Positions 8,653 to 15,797 of a stretch of 41,745 nt of DNA are shown piece after piece; position 1 is the stretch's first letter; each line of letters starts with the position of its first letter. Source of the DNA: a virus. The stretch covers positions 1-41,745 of the IMG/VR virus record IMGVR_UViG_3300046694_000138, one strand, 5' to 3'. Below the pieces are notes generated by a model that had not been told where the DNA came from, did no database searches, and worked only from the letters and a program-made list of their open reading frames with translations. A program made the translations under genes and the position numbers.

Positions 8653-10494
8653 TTATCCTATGATTTCGAACGTGTAACCATCGAGCGTGATCGTGTCTGT
8701 CGTGACACCGTTCTGCGCGCTGAACACGATTTGAAAGTCCTGCGTCGTGTCGATAGCGCTCGTGCCAGCAATGGCGCTGCCGGTGCTAAACCCGAACGAT
8801 CCGCCGCCGATATACTTCTGCGCGGACGTCGATCCGGTATTGCGCAGCGCGACTTCGCCCGAGAAGTTGCCGGTTGTCGTGAAGGACGCCTGCGTCAAAA
8901 GGACCGTTGTGCCGCCCTGAACAAGCTTGCACCGAATGGTTTTCGTGTTCGCGTTGTTCGGGTAGCTCCACCACTGCTTGATGATCAGGGCGCTGTTCTG
9001 CCCCATCGTTCCGCCCTTGACGGTTTCCGTGCGCAGCATGTTGTCCGTCAGGTTGCCGGTGTTGTTCGCGCCAACGTGCCATGACACAGGCGGCGTCGGG
9101 AGATAGCGCGCGATCGCAGGCCAGCCGCCCGGAGTCGTGACCGTGTTCGACTGGATGACGTTGCAGAAGCTGTTATATGCTGGCTTCTTCGTCGAGCCGT
9201 CAGCCTGGATCAGGCCGAAGTTAAGCGCGTTGACACCGAACACCGGGCCAGTGCCCGCGTCCGTCGTATCAGCGAACAGCGCATAGGCGTAGATCGCCTT
9301 GATGTTGTAGGTCGACTTCCAGTTGAAGAAGTCCAGCGTGCGTTGCGCGTAGAAAGCGCCTTGATTCGTGTCAGCCGCGCGTGAGCCCCATTCCGTCACC
9401 ATCAGCTCGAACGCGGGCGTCTGCGGCACGTCGTATGTCGCATTGCCCGTCAGTCCGCGCAGTTCAGCCAGGCTATTCGTCGCCACTGACGAGCCGGTAC
9501 GCGATTTGCAGGTGAACGACGTCGGGTTGCCCTGCGTGTCGTAGAAGTGCGCGCCGAGGAAGTCGAACGACAGCGGCGTCTGCGTGACAGCGCCAGTCGT
9601 ATCGCGCCCTTCGCGGAGCATACGGAAAGCCGTCTGCGGGAATGCCACGCCAGACGCGTAGCCAAGCTTAAACTCGTTCGTGACGCCACGGATGCCCGAG
9701 AGCATGCCCGACGTCCAGCCGCGCCAGCATTCGAACTTGCTCGGCGTGAAGTCGTCATACGAGCCGCCATCAGCGACGAAGCCGCGCGGGTTCGAGCCGT
9801 TGATCTTGCAGTTAAAGTCGAATTCGTTGCTCGTCTCGATATACTTCACGCCCGAGCCCATCAGCGCGGTAGCGAGCGATGCGCCGAGCGTGCTTGCTGC
9901 GCTCTGCTGCGCTGCGAACGTGCTGCCGAGGTTCGGCGACGCATCGATCACGACGAGAACGTCGATGCCGCCAGCAATGAGGCCCTTGACCGTCGACAGG
10001 ACGTTGTTCGCCTTGGCGACCGATGCGATATTCGTGCGCACCGTCTGAATTCCCATCTGCGCGAACAGCGCCAGATAGGACGTAACGGTCATGTTCGGCC
10101 AGAACGATGACGTGTATCCGATGTGGATGTTCACGCCGAAGAAGCCCACCGGCGTGATGCTCGCGACGCCCTTCGGCAGATAGACAAGCTTGCTTGACTG
10201 GTCGACGTACATCTGACCGGCCGAGCCAACTGTCGGATCAGGAGCGCCGCTGCCAAGGATCACGCTCGACGCGGCAGTCTGACCAGCGCCGGCGCCTTGC
10301 AGCGTGCCGATCGGACCGACCGTGTTCACGCCATACGTGCCGCTCACCTTCTTGTAATATGCCTGCGTCGTGCTTGAACTATCGAGCGCGAGCGTGCCGT
10401 CAGGGTTGCCATCTGCGTCAGAAGGCGGACCATTGCTTACGACCCAGCCAATACCGGGAGCGCTCGAACCACCACCACTGACGGCGCGCAGCAT
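8653..10494 (-). CDS. Tail protein with a clan GH-A-type glycosidase domain (probable receptor-degrading tailspike)
   Basis: The 613-residue protein begins with a low-complexity Gly/Ser-rich stretch and a fibre-like segment (residues about 1-115). It then has a TIM-barrel glycosidase-like domain (about 118-450). Visible landmarks are FFGVNIHIGY, an Asn-Glu pair in YIETSNEFDFN (candidate acid/base) and a second glutamate in LMVTEWGSRA (candidate nucleophile), the two-glutamate pattern of clan GH-A (GH5/GH39-like). A C-terminal beta domain (about 470-613) resembles carbohydrate-binding or trimer-end domains. It probably cleaves or binds a host surface glycan. It starts 2 bases after the stop of the small upstream gene. 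Confidence 0.78.
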   Translation of the reverse strand: MLRAVSGGGSSAPGIGWVVSNGPPSDADGNPDGTLALDSSSTTQAYYKKVSGTYGVNTVGPIGTLQGAGAGQTAASSVILGSGAPDPTVGSAGQMYVDQSSKLVYLPKGVASITPVGFFGVNIHIGYTSSFWPNMTVTSYLALFAQMGIQTVRTNIASVAKANNVLSTVKGLIAGGIDVLVVIDASPNLGSTFAAQQSAASTLGASLATALMGSGVKYIETSNEFDFNCKINGSNPRGFVADGGSYDDFTPSKFECWRGWTSGMLSGIRGVTNEFKLGYASGVAFPQTAFRMLREGRDTTGAVTQTPLSFDFLGAHFYDTQGNPTSFTCKSRTGSSVATNSLAELRGLTGNATYDVPQTPAFELMVTEWGSRAADTNQGAFYAQRTLDFFNWKSTYNIKAIYAYALFADTTDAGTGPVFGVNALNFGLIQADGSTKKPAYNSFCNVIQSNTVTTPGGWPAIARYLPTPPVSWHVGANNTGNLTDNMLRTETVKGGTMGQNSALIIKQWWSYPNNANTKTIRCKLVQGGTTVLLTQASFTTTGNFSGEVALRNTGSTSAQKYIGGGSFGFSTGSAIAGTSAIDTTQDFQIVFSAQNGVTTDTITLDGYTFEIIG

Positions 10495-10495
10495 G

Positions 10496-10798
10496 TCAGG
10501 ACCCCGCGCCAGGCGTGACGTACAGCGTAGCCGTGCCGCCCGGGCAGATTGCCGAGAACGTATCAGCCGGACCCTTGGCGAACACCTGCACGGTGCCCGG
10601 AGGAAGCGGTAGATCAGCCGCGACAGCCGGCGACGCTCCCTGACTCCATCGAATGAACGCGAGGCCTGTGCCGGCGTTGTAGATGTAGAGAGCAGGCGCG
10701 CCCGAACTGATGCTGATCGACGACGATGCGGCCGTCACGTTCATTGTTTGAGTGCTTCCCATACCGTGCGGACAAAAGTTAAATGACTGAACCTTCAC
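10496..10798 (-). CDS. Small beta-rich tail-associated protein
   Basis: The 100-residue protein consists of short beta strands (SSISISSGAPALYIYNAG, GLAFIRWSQG, GTVQVFAKGPADTFSAICPGGTATLYVTPG). The pattern recalls the small beta-sandwich proteins often encoded beside phage fibres. It is sandwiched between a fibre-adaptor-like gene and the glycosidase tail gene, with no space to the latter. Its partner is probably one of those proteins. No specific family is recognised. Confidence 0.7.
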   Translation of the reverse strand: MKVQSFNFCPHGMGSTQTMNVTAASSSISISSGAPALYIYNAGTGLAFIRWSQGASPAVAADLPLPPGTVQVFAKGPADTFSAICPGGTATLYVTPGAGS

Positions 10799-10810
10799 CT
10801 TGGCGTCTCC

Positions 10811-11023
10811 TTAGAGCGCTACCTTCACGACGTTGCCGTTCGCTTTGTCGATCCAGAGCTCACCAGAGCCAGCGACAGGTTGTACTGTTGGCAACTGAGA
10901 CAGCACAGCCAAAAGCATGTTGATCGACGTGCGCTGCGTAACGCCTTGGCTCGTCTTGTAGATCGGTACGGAATCAGACAGTGCAGGCGTCTGGTTGAAC
11001 GGAAGATCGTTAATCGTGGTCAC
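10811..11023 (-). CDS. Short fibre N-terminal/adaptor-like protein
   Basis: I chose the GTG start complementary to 11021-11023, not an upstream ATG at 11059 buried in the HNH gene. GGAG lies 7 bases before the GTG, and the start overlaps the HNH stop as GTGA. The 70 residues begin TTINDLPFNQTPALSDSVPIY and resemble the N-terminus of the fibre at 30274-31968 (GTINDLCVSSSAAPSDKLVIW, then GVTRSI). Both probably use the same attachment fold. The protein ends after GELWIDKANGNVVKVAL. It could be a free adaptor or the remnant of a longer fibre. Confidence 0.7.
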   Translation of the reverse strand: MTTINDLPFNQTPALSDSVPIYKTSQGVTQRTSINMLLAVLSQLPTVQPVAGSGELWIDKANGNVVKVAL

Positions 11024-11520
11024 GCGGCAACTCCATGACAGGCAAATTCGCCGTGGCACATCGCACGGGCGAGTTCGATGAATTCCTTGGCATCTTCAAC
11101 AACCTCGAAGAATCCAAGGCTTCTGTTCTTGCCCAAATAGGTCATCTGAGCGTGCCACTTGTTCTTGCGGCCATCCCATGAGACGCCCTTGACGCCCGAC
11201 TTGTTATTGCTCTTGAGCTTGATGTTCAGGCAGTTCTCCGACCTCGACGCCAAGCGAAGATTCGAGAACCGGTTGTTACTCTTCACGTGGTCGATATGGT
11301 CGATCTCTTGCGGCCACTCGCCCATCATGTAAAGCCATGCGAGCCGATGCCCGAAGTATTTGCCGCCGTCCACCGTGACGACCTGATAGCCCTTGTACTT
11401 ATGGATTGACCCAGCTACCGCACCAACTCGCGTCTTGTTGTTCAGCGACACAAGGCGCACGAATACACCCGTCTCAGGGTCGTAACTCAGCAGCTTTTTC
11501 AGTCGGGCTTGCGTCAGCAT
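11020..11520 (-). CDS. HNH homing endonuclease with AP2-like DNA-binding domain
   Basis: In this 166-residue protein an HNH_3-type nuclease core sits at residues about 55-100 (FGHRLAWLYMMGEWPQEIDHIDH, then NNRFSNLRLASRSEN). A C-terminal AP2-like DNA-binding segment follows (NKSGVKGVSWDGRKNKWHAQM). Free-standing enzymes of this type cut at a specific site and spread by gene conversion. It sits in the late operon between the gp4-like gene and the fibre adaptor, in the same direction, and overlaps the adaptor start. Two relatives with the same layout occur at 21113-21649 and 37138-37638. Confidence 0.92.
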   Translation of the reverse strand: MLTQARLKKLLSYDPETGVFVRLVSLNNKTRVGAVAGSIHKYKGYQVVTVDGGKYFGHRLAWLYMMGEWPQEIDHIDHVKSNNRFSNLRLASRSENCLNIKLKSNNKSGVKGVSWDGRKNKWHAQMTYLGKNRSLGFFEVVEDAKEFIELARAMCHGEFACHGVAA

Positions 11521-11522
11521 TC

Positions 11523-12044
11523 CTAGACCCCCGTGATATTGTTATCGCCAGACCACAATTCCATGTCTGGATTGAGATGCGAATCAGGGCCGGCATCCAA
11601 TTGGGGCGGACGGTTCGTATAAAACTGAATACCATCAGCAAAGATCTGATTGCCCGAGCCGACCGGCATGTTCGTATTGCGCTGGTATTGCGGGATCTTC
11701 TTGTTGAAGAACAGAAGGTTGTCGCGCGACAGCTTCAACTGAGCGACCGTGACGCTAGACAGGTTCTTGCCGATGCTCGGAGCAGCGACGATCGCAGCCG
11801 TCAGGATCACGAGGTTGACGACGCCGTTCGGAATGTTCACGACCGTTTCGAGATCAGCGACGCCCGGCGTATCGGCGTACACCCAGCCAGAGATACGCGC
11901 GCCCTTCGTCTCAAGTTCGGCCAGGTTCGCGTCGAGACGGCCCGAGATCCGCTCCAGATCTTCGGGCTCCATGTCGTACACAGCAGACGTCAGGCCGAGC
12001 TCACCGAGCCCCTGCTGAACGAACCAGCCTTTTGTCGCCTTCAC
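11523..12044 (-). CDS. Tail accessory factor closing the portal (P22 gp4-like)
   Basis: At 173 residues it is close to P22 gp4 (166). It has the same plan: an N-terminal helix (KGWFVQQGLGELGL), a pair DMEPEDLERISGRLDANLAELETKGARISGWVY resembling gp4's [20 protein letters not shown] region, then ANYGK-type helix equivalents (AAPSIGKNLSSVTVAQLKLSRDNLLF) and MPVGSGNQ, which matches MPTGSGN in gp4. gp4 binds the portal after packaging and carries the tail hub. The stop is followed at once by the HNH gene. Confidence 0.85.
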   Translation of the reverse strand: MKATKGWFVQQGLGELGLTSAVYDMEPEDLERISGRLDANLAELETKGARISGWVYADTPGVADLETVVNIPNGVVNLVILTAAIVAAPSIGKNLSSVTVAQLKLSRDNLLFFNKKIPQYQRNTNMPVGSGNQIFADGIQFYTNRPPQLDAGPDSHLNPDMELWSGDNNITGV

Positions 12045-12322
12045 TGCGCGTCACCCTGTTTAGCCTTCAATTCGCGCGCGGCCTTCGTGCGGCCGTCAAG
12101 CTTCGCCTGCTCGTCTGCGATCTGCGCCTGAAGTGCTGCGTTCTCCTTCTCCAGCTTCGCCAGTTCGGCAGCGTCGAGCGCTTCAGCCGCCGATCCGAAC
12201 CAGCCAGCAGCGATATGATCGGCTTGCTCGGCTTCGTCGATCACCTTCTGAGCGAGCGTTCCCCACACGGTTTCGCCTTCGCCAGCAGCGGATTCCAGCG
12301 GTTTGAACAGAGCGATCGACAT
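12041..12322 (-). CDS. Small protein with C-terminal coiled coil
   Basis: The first half of this 93-residue protein is globular (ALFKPLESAAGEGETVWGTLAQKVIDEAEQ). Residues about 45-93 form a charged heptad-like helix (AAELAKLEKENAALQAQIADEQAKLDGRTKAARELKAKQ). It follows a structured untranslated region after the terminase small subunit gene and overlaps the gp4-like start by 4 bases. AGGAAAAGAC precedes the ATG. An assembly or scaffold helper role is possible, but no family is recognised. Confidence 0.72.
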   Translation of the reverse strand: MSIALFKPLESAAGEGETVWGTLAQKVIDEAEQADHIAAGWFGSAAEALDAAELAKLEKENAALQAQIADEQAKLDGRTKAARELKAKQGDAQ

Positions 12323-12387
12323 GTCTTTTCCTATAAATGTGTTTGAGAGCGGCAGGACTGACGTCGATCCGCCGATTTCCTCGTGCG

Positions 12388-12500
12388 CCTATCAACTCAC
12401 ACGAACCTGCATTCCACGATAGGTTGGTTACGCTCTCACGACTGGCGCCTTGTTGGCCTGCCCCGGTAGCACCCGGAGCCAAAGCGCCATGCGCGAGAGC
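12388..12500 (-). ncRNA. Highly structured RNA region between terminase small subunit and virion genes
   Basis: The 242-base stretch 12323-12564 has no convincing gene. Read on the minus strand it can fold into two elements. The first (12500-12432) has an outer 6-bp stem GCTCTC/GAGAGC, a 5-bp GGCGC/GCGCC stem, a 5-bp TTGGC/GCCAA stem and a terminal CCGG/CCGG stem around a 6-base loop, with symmetric internal loops. The second (12423-12388) has a 6-bp CCTATC/GATAGG stem around a large loop containing GCAGGTTCG. It could be a leader of the virion operon, a packaging element or a processing site. The type is unknown. Confidence 0.5.
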
Positions 12501-12564
12501 AATCCCCACCGAATTAGTAAGGATTACTGCGCATTTTATCCCAAACGCGATAAATCTCCACGCG

Positions 12565-12993
12565 TTACGTGTTCGACTTCACAATGTTGATCTTCACAGC
12601 CGGCGCGTCAGGAATTCCGCCAATGCCGACATCGAGCTTGTCGCCATACTTCTTCGGCGCCATCTTCGAGGCCAGCCACTTGCGCGCGTCTACTCGCAGC
12701 CGTGAGCGTGCGATCCATTCGTTATCGGCACGGTCGCCGCTCTCCGCTGCGATCGTGTCGCGCTCAGTCTCGTCGGCAATCGCCAAGATCTCGTCAGCGA
12801 GGAAATCCGCCTGCGCTTCTCTCGCGCGCGCGTATTGCTCCTGAAATGTGCGATCCTGCGCCAGCCACCTGAACGCAGTCGACATTGCCGGCATTGCTTC
12901 GTCCTTGCAGATGGCGCGCATGCTTTCGCCACCTGCGAGCCGTTCGCAGATGTCGTCGGCTATCTTCTGCGTGAACTTACTTGGCCGCGCCAT
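12565..12993 (-). CDS. Terminase small subunit
   Basis: The 142-residue protein has an N-terminal helix-turn-helix: FTQKIADDICERLAGGESMRAICKDEAMPAMSTAFRWL, then a helical FQEQYARAREAQADFLADEI segment and a C-terminal LASKMAPKKYGDKLDV motif. That series is typical of phage terminase small subunits that recognise the packaging site and hand DNA to the large subunit. The gene is roughly 14 kb upstream of the large subunit gene along the late transcript, across the seam, which is unusual. It overlaps the end of the upstream small gene by 17 bases. Confidence 0.9.
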   Translation of the reverse strand: MARPSKFTQKIADDICERLAGGESMRAICKDEAMPAMSTAFRWLAQDRTFQEQYARAREAQADFLADEILAIADETERDTIAAESGDRADNEWIARSRLRVDARKWLASKMAPKKYGDKLDVGIGGIPDAPAVKINIVKSNT

Positions 12994-13153
12994 TGCTCAA
13001 CTCCATCGCCAGCTCTTCACGCAGAATCTGCGCGGCTGCGATCAGTTCGTGCGCGTCATGCAGCACAGACTCGCCCGCGCTCGCCTTGATGCGTGCGACA
13101 CGCTTCTCGACTTCGGCTAACCATGCGGCGCTGTTGTTTGCTTTTACTGTCAT
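12977..13153 (-). CDS. Small helical protein coupled to terminase small subunit
   Basis: I took the ATG at 13153 as start because AGGAG stands 5 bases before it. A GTG six bases upstream is too close to that site. The 58 residues are mostly helical (AAWLAEVEKRVARIKASAGESVLHDAHELIAAAQILREELAMEL). The gene overlaps the terminase small subunit start and so is probably translationally coupled to it. No family is recognised. Confidence 0.68.
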   Translation of the reverse strand: MTVKANNSAAWLAEVEKRVARIKASAGESVLHDAHELIAAAQILREELAMELSNGAAK

Positions 13154-13159
13154 TGCCAC

Positions 13160-13344
13160 TCCTAGATAGGTGATCGCCCCGCCCTGTGTGTGCTCTGCGT
13201 GGCTGACCCTACGCGGAGCGAGGCGATCGGAAAGAGGGTTGCTACGCCCGGCGCGGCCGGAGATCCCGGCGAACCGGGCGGAGAGGCCGCTTCCTTGACC
13301 TGCGTAGCTGACGCTGTTCGCCCACCTGCGCCTGGGGATGAGTC
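13160..13344 (-). other. Structured leader without a gene, upstream of the terminase small subunit pair
   Basis: No gene fits in these 185 bases. Strong pairing is visible: an outer 7-bp stem GATCGCC (13172-13178) with GGCGATC (13222-13228), enclosing a 9-bp GCTCTGCGT/ACGCGGAGC stem (13192-13200 with 13211-13219, one G-T pair) and a 10-base loop. A second hairpin CCCGG-CGAA-CCGGG lies at 13265-13278. The first stem ends just before the ribosome-binding site of the 13153 gene. A translation-control leader or packaging (pac) site are both possible by position. Confidence 0.5.
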
Positions 13345-13557
13345 CTAGTGCACTGCCCTGCTGCGCGCCATGATTGCGACAGCCGGGTCGAGAATCTCAG
13401 ATTGCGATTTGTCCTGCAGGGCGATCAGCCGGTCATTCGCTGCCTTGGCAACGTCTGGCGTCATTTCGCACAAGTCGTTCTGGTGCAGCGCGAGGAACAA
13501 GACGGCGAGCGCGTCACAGAGCGCGGATATGTCTGCGTGCGGGTCGATGCGATTCAT
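13345..13557 (-). CDS. Hypothetical small protein
   Basis: The 70 residues begin NRIDPHADISALCDALAVLFLALHQND and have no recognised domain. The start overlaps the stop of the upstream 48-residue gene as ATGA, which supports translation as part of the small operon 13954-13345. A moderately hydrophobic helix (LCDALAVLFLALH) spans residues 12-24. Confidence 0.6.
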   Translation of the reverse strand: MNRIDPHADISALCDALAVLFLALHQNDLCEMTPDVAKAANDRLIALQDKSQSEILDPAVAIMARSRAVH

Positions 13558-13700
13558 GCGTCGCTCTCGATGAAGTCCTCCAGCCGCGCGAGCGTGCTAT
13601 CCAGCACTTCGCACACATCGATCATTGAGTCGGTCACGAATGCGAACGCGCCGAAGATGCCGAGCAGCGGCCAGCAGGCGCACCACGCGGCGAACTTCAT
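13554..13700 (-). CDS. Very small membrane-type protein
   Basis: The 48 residues start at the ATG complementary to 13698-13700. A hydrophobic segment (FAAWCACWPLLGIFGAFAFVT, residues about 3-23) is followed by an acidic helix (LDSTLARLEDFIESDA). Both ends overlap neighbours in ATGA arrangement. The upstream neighbour is also an N-terminal membrane protein, so the two could act together. A spanin-like pair is conceivable, but no lipobox is visible, so I do not call it that. Confidence 0.55.
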   Translation of the reverse strand: MKFAAWCACWPLLGIFGAFAFVTDSMIDVCEVLDSTLARLEDFIESDA

Positions 13701-13954
13701 GTGCGCTCCCGGTAGAGCCCGAGTTCGTGAGCGTTATCGGCCATGCGGTCAAGCGCCCGTTCACGGTCAGCATTGATCGCGTCAGCCATGCGCGCGACTT
13801 TCGCTAGGTGCATGTCGTCGGCGAGCTGCGTGAGGTCGTCTGAGCCGAGATCGCCCTGCCAGTCGTCCAGTGCGGCCACTCCTATGCAGATCGAGATAGC
13901 GATGGCGCCGACTAACACCATGCACAGAAGCAAGAAAATTCCGCTCGCGCTCAT
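13697..13954 (-). CDS. Small protein with N-terminal transmembrane segment
   Basis: Start chosen at 13954, where GGGGG lies about 6 bases upstream. An upstream in-frame ATG has no support. The 85 residues carry a membrane segment (GIFLLLCMVLVGAIAISICIGVAAL, residues about 4-28) followed by a helical soluble part (LADDMHLAKVARMADAINADRERALDRM). The topology fits a type II membrane protein. It heads the leftward late operon. Confidence 0.65.
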   Translation of the reverse strand: MSASGIFLLLCMVLVGAIAISICIGVAALDDWQGDLGSDDLTQLADDMHLAKVARMADAINADRERALDRMADNAHELGLYRERT

Positions 13955-14026
13955 GACAACCCCCGTACGTTTGTGATCCGACTGTTGGTAGCTATGTGGA
14001 CGAGCGAACACCCGCTGTATCCATGA

Positions 14027-14078
14027 ATGACAGTGTAACAAGAAAACACTTGCAATAGTGATCCTGTATTCGTATCAT
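14027..14078. promoter_or_regulatory. Divergent promoters sharing a palindromic -35 box
   Basis: Rightward: TTGCAA (14050-14055), 17-base spacer, TATCAT (14073-14078), leading to the gene at 14109. Leftward: the same TTGCAA, which is its own complement, then 17 bases and TGTCAT (14032-14027), leading to the late operon starting at 13954. The rightward spacer contains TGATCCTG, part of a motif shared with promoters at 19078, 24453 and 15674. Assignment is by sequence match only. Confidence 0.6.
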
Positions 14079-14108
14079 TTCTCCATGCACTCAACCACGG
14101 AGAACACC

Positions 14109-14477
14109 ATGAGCACGATTACCCCGATCAACGTCACACTGGCCGGCGAATACGCTTTCGACCGCGGATTATCTGAGCGCGAGGCAGCCATCGACGCGGA
14201 CGAGCATCGCGACGAGCTGATCGCGGAGAAGAAAGCCGAATTGGTCGCGCAGCGTGTCGACGCGATGTCGAACGACGACATCATCTGTGCGTTGCAGAGC
14301 GGGTACGCAGAGCACTTCGTCCCGCAGATCCGTTCAGCGCTGAAGGAGAAGAACACCGTGCGCGCGTACGCTGTCCTCTCATCCCTGGTCGAAATCTGGA
14401 TCGGCATCGACAGCGAGATCGAAGCGATCAAATGGATGGAGCGAATGGAGAGCGATGATCACCCTGCCCGCCACTAA
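14109..14477 (+). CDS. Hypothetical early protein
   Basis: Start placed at 14109 (STITPINVTLAGEYAFD) because CGGAG lies 7 bases upstream. The 122 residues are acidic and mostly helical (SEREAAIDADEHRDELIAEKKAELVAQRV, then a hydrophobic AYAVLSSLVEIWIGIDSEIEAIKWMERM). It is a single-gene unit with its own strong promoter and a strong terminator, so it is probably highly or separately expressed. No family is recognised. Confidence 0.72.
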   Translation: MSTITPINVTLAGEYAFDRGLSEREAAIDADEHRDELIAEKKAELVAQRVDAMSNDDIICALQSGYAEHFVPQIRSALKEKNTVRAYAVLSSLVEIWIGIDSEIEAIKWMERMESDDHPARH

Positions 14478-14483
14478 AAGATA

Positions 14484-14508
14484 AAGCCCGCCGAGTAGCG
14501 GGCTTTTT
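14484..14508 (+). terminator. Rho-independent terminator
   Basis: A perfect 8-bp stem AAGCCCGC/GCGGGCTT with a 6-base loop (CGAGTA) is followed by a run of T. It begins seven bases after the stop of the 14109 gene. Confidence 0.92.
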
Positions 14509-14686
14509 GTTGATGTCTTTCCATCAGTCAGGCGCGGGGATCGCCAGTGGCATGCATCTACATCGGAATAAAAGCCGCTCGATCCTTTCGGAGAGCGGGA
14601 AGTGATCTATTGCAGACCACGGAAGGAACCGAGAGTCGCCTCTTGGTGACTAAATTCTATTGAAGTGCGACGATAGCGTCAATCGT
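14509..14686. other. Non-coding gap
   Basis: This gap lies between the terminator and the end of a leftward small gene. I see no gene, clear promoter or strong hairpin here. Confidence 0.5.
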
Positions 14687-14890
14687 TTAGTGACCGGCCA
14701 CCGTATCACTTGCGCCGCCGACGAGCGAGCGTAAGGCGCAGAGCGCTGCCAGGCGCTGTTCTTTGGGGATCGCGCTAACGATTGCGCGAATCATCACAGC
14801 ATCCGTCCATTCATCCGATAAATGCGGTGCCGTCAGGGCGGACAGCGCATTGATGTTCGACTCTTCGGACAGAACTTGCGCACCAGTCAT
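14687..14890 (-). CDS. Hypothetical small protein downstream of the repressor gene
   Basis: The 67 residues include SEESNINALSALTAPHLSDEWTDAVMIRAIVSAIPKEQRLAALCALRSLVGG, with a helical second half. AGGTAGGT lies just upstream of the ATG. A possible leftward promoter TTGCGC-18-TATTGT and a near-perfect palindrome (14942-14964) precede it. It could be a lysogeny gene because it shares strand and neighbourhood with the repressor. Confidence 0.62.
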   Translation of the reverse strand: MTGAQVLSEESNINALSALTAPHLSDEWTDAVMIRAIVSAIPKEQRLAALCALRSLVGGASDTVAGH

Positions 14891-14941
14891 TTTTACCTAC
14901 CTTCGCATATTGTTGGGGACCGCTTTCCTAGAAGCGATACA

Positions 14942-14964
14942 CATACAATAAGCTTTATCGTATG
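14942..14964. promoter_or_regulatory. 23-bp operator-like palindrome
   Basis: Arms CATACAATAA and TTATCGTATG pair at 9 of 10 positions around a 3-base centre. The site lies in the promoter region of the leftward 14687-14890 gene and overlaps the candidate -10. A dimeric regulator site is the likely meaning. Confidence 0.55.
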
Positions 14965-15034
14965 TTCTGCGCAATGATTTTTCGTAGCGAAATGTTGCAA
15001 ACTCGCACCTTGACCCGGCAATTGTTTCTGTAAG

Positions 15035-15048
15035 TTACCGATCGGTAA
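15035..15048. promoter_or_regulatory. Perfect 14-bp palindrome TTACCGATCGGTAA
   Basis: This perfect inverted repeat lies about 50 bases beyond the 3' end of the repressor gene, in the gap 14891-15096 that otherwise holds no convincing gene. It may be an operator for a dimeric regulator. Its role is unknown. Confidence 0.45.
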
Positions 15049-15096
15049 ATCGTGCTGAACTATTTTTGTTCGGCTTGTCAACCGACTGGTAAACCC

Positions 15097-15525
15097 TTAT
15101 TTATTACCGTTATTTTCCACAAGGCTTTCTATCGGCTTTCCTGTGACGATAGCGCCCATTACCTTGATCAGTGCGGCTCGGGTAGCTTCCGGGGATTGCT
15201 GGTACAGGCCGCTGACCGAGTCGAGAAGTGCTGCGAGATCCTCATCTTGCTCTTGGGTCGGCGCGACCTTTGTATGGTCTGTGTCCATCCACCCCGACTG
15301 AAGGCTCAAAGCCTCTTCTATGCGGTTCGCCATCTTGGTACCTATGACCTTGCCATGCTTGTGCTGCGAGGCCGAGATCGGGCTGATACCAAGCTTCTGA
15401 GCGAACCTGCGGAGCATCCCCCGGTCGGGCTCTCCCGGCCAGCTCCGTCGAACCTCTTCCTTGAACTGCTCGAACAGGAAAAGGTAGTTCTCGGTGCGGA
15501 TCTGCTCAATTGTCTTAATCGACAT
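15097..15525 (-). CDS. CI-like phage repressor (helix-turn-helix, no peptidase domain)
   Basis: The 142-residue protein has a DNA-binding helix-turn-helix around RGMLRRFAQKLGISPISASQHKHGKVIGTKMANRIEEAL, in which Arg/Lys-rich recognition residues follow the turn. A C-terminal part of about 60 residues has no visible Ser-Lys autopeptidase motifs, so it is probably not RecA-cleaved like lambda CI. Start taken at the ATG at 15525, six bases after AGGA. It is transcribed leftward, divergent from a Cro-like gene, the classic immunity layout. Its promoter carries the same spacer motif as three rightward promoters. Confidence 0.75.
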   Translation of the reverse strand: MSIKTIEQIRTENYLFLFEQFKEEVRRSWPGEPDRGMLRRFAQKLGISPISASQHKHGKVIGTKMANRIEEALSLQSGWMDTDHTKVAPTQEQDEDLAALLDSVSGLYQQSPEATRAALIKVMGAIVTGKPIESLVENNGNK

Positions 15526-15528
15526 CAC

Positions 15529-15797
15529 GGTTCCTATGTAATCGACGGTCTGAAGAATGGCCGGCGTGCGCTATGCGCTTTCTATTGGCGACTTTCTGCG
15601 TCCTTCGTCCACCCCTGTGGCGCCTCGCTGTATCGCTTAATAACAATACTGAAGGATCAGAATCACTTTTGCAACCTTTAAGCAGGAAAATCCTAGTGTT
15701 ATCCATAACTTATGAAGGATCATTCTACTTCGTCCTTGATGTCTGTTTGGTGAAATGATACGATAGACGCATAACTTCTCAACGGAGGGAGCGCCCC
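15529..15797. promoter_or_regulatory. Lysis-lysogeny control region with divergent promoters and operator repeats
   Basis: Rightward promoter for the Cro-like gene: TTGATG (15736-15741), 17 bases, TACGAT (15759-15764). Leftward repressor promoter: TTGCAA (15674-15669), 17 bases, weak CAGTAT (15651-15646), with TGATTCTG in the spacer. GAAGGATCA occurs twice (15651-15659 and 15714-15722). AGGA-AAA-TCCT forms a small palindrome at 15684-15694. AGGA-type ribosome sites precede both genes. These repeats are candidate repressor and Cro operators. Confidence 0.68.

Noticed and set aside
12388-12423. tRNA-like T-arm (GGTTCG) in the structured region
   Set aside because: The loop does not have the 7-base TTCRANY form, and no acceptor stem or anticodon arm can be built around it.
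14893-15081. 62-residue minus-strand frame between the repressor and the 67-residue gene
   Set aside because: It runs through the palindromes, has no ribosome site and its composition is unlike the neighbours.
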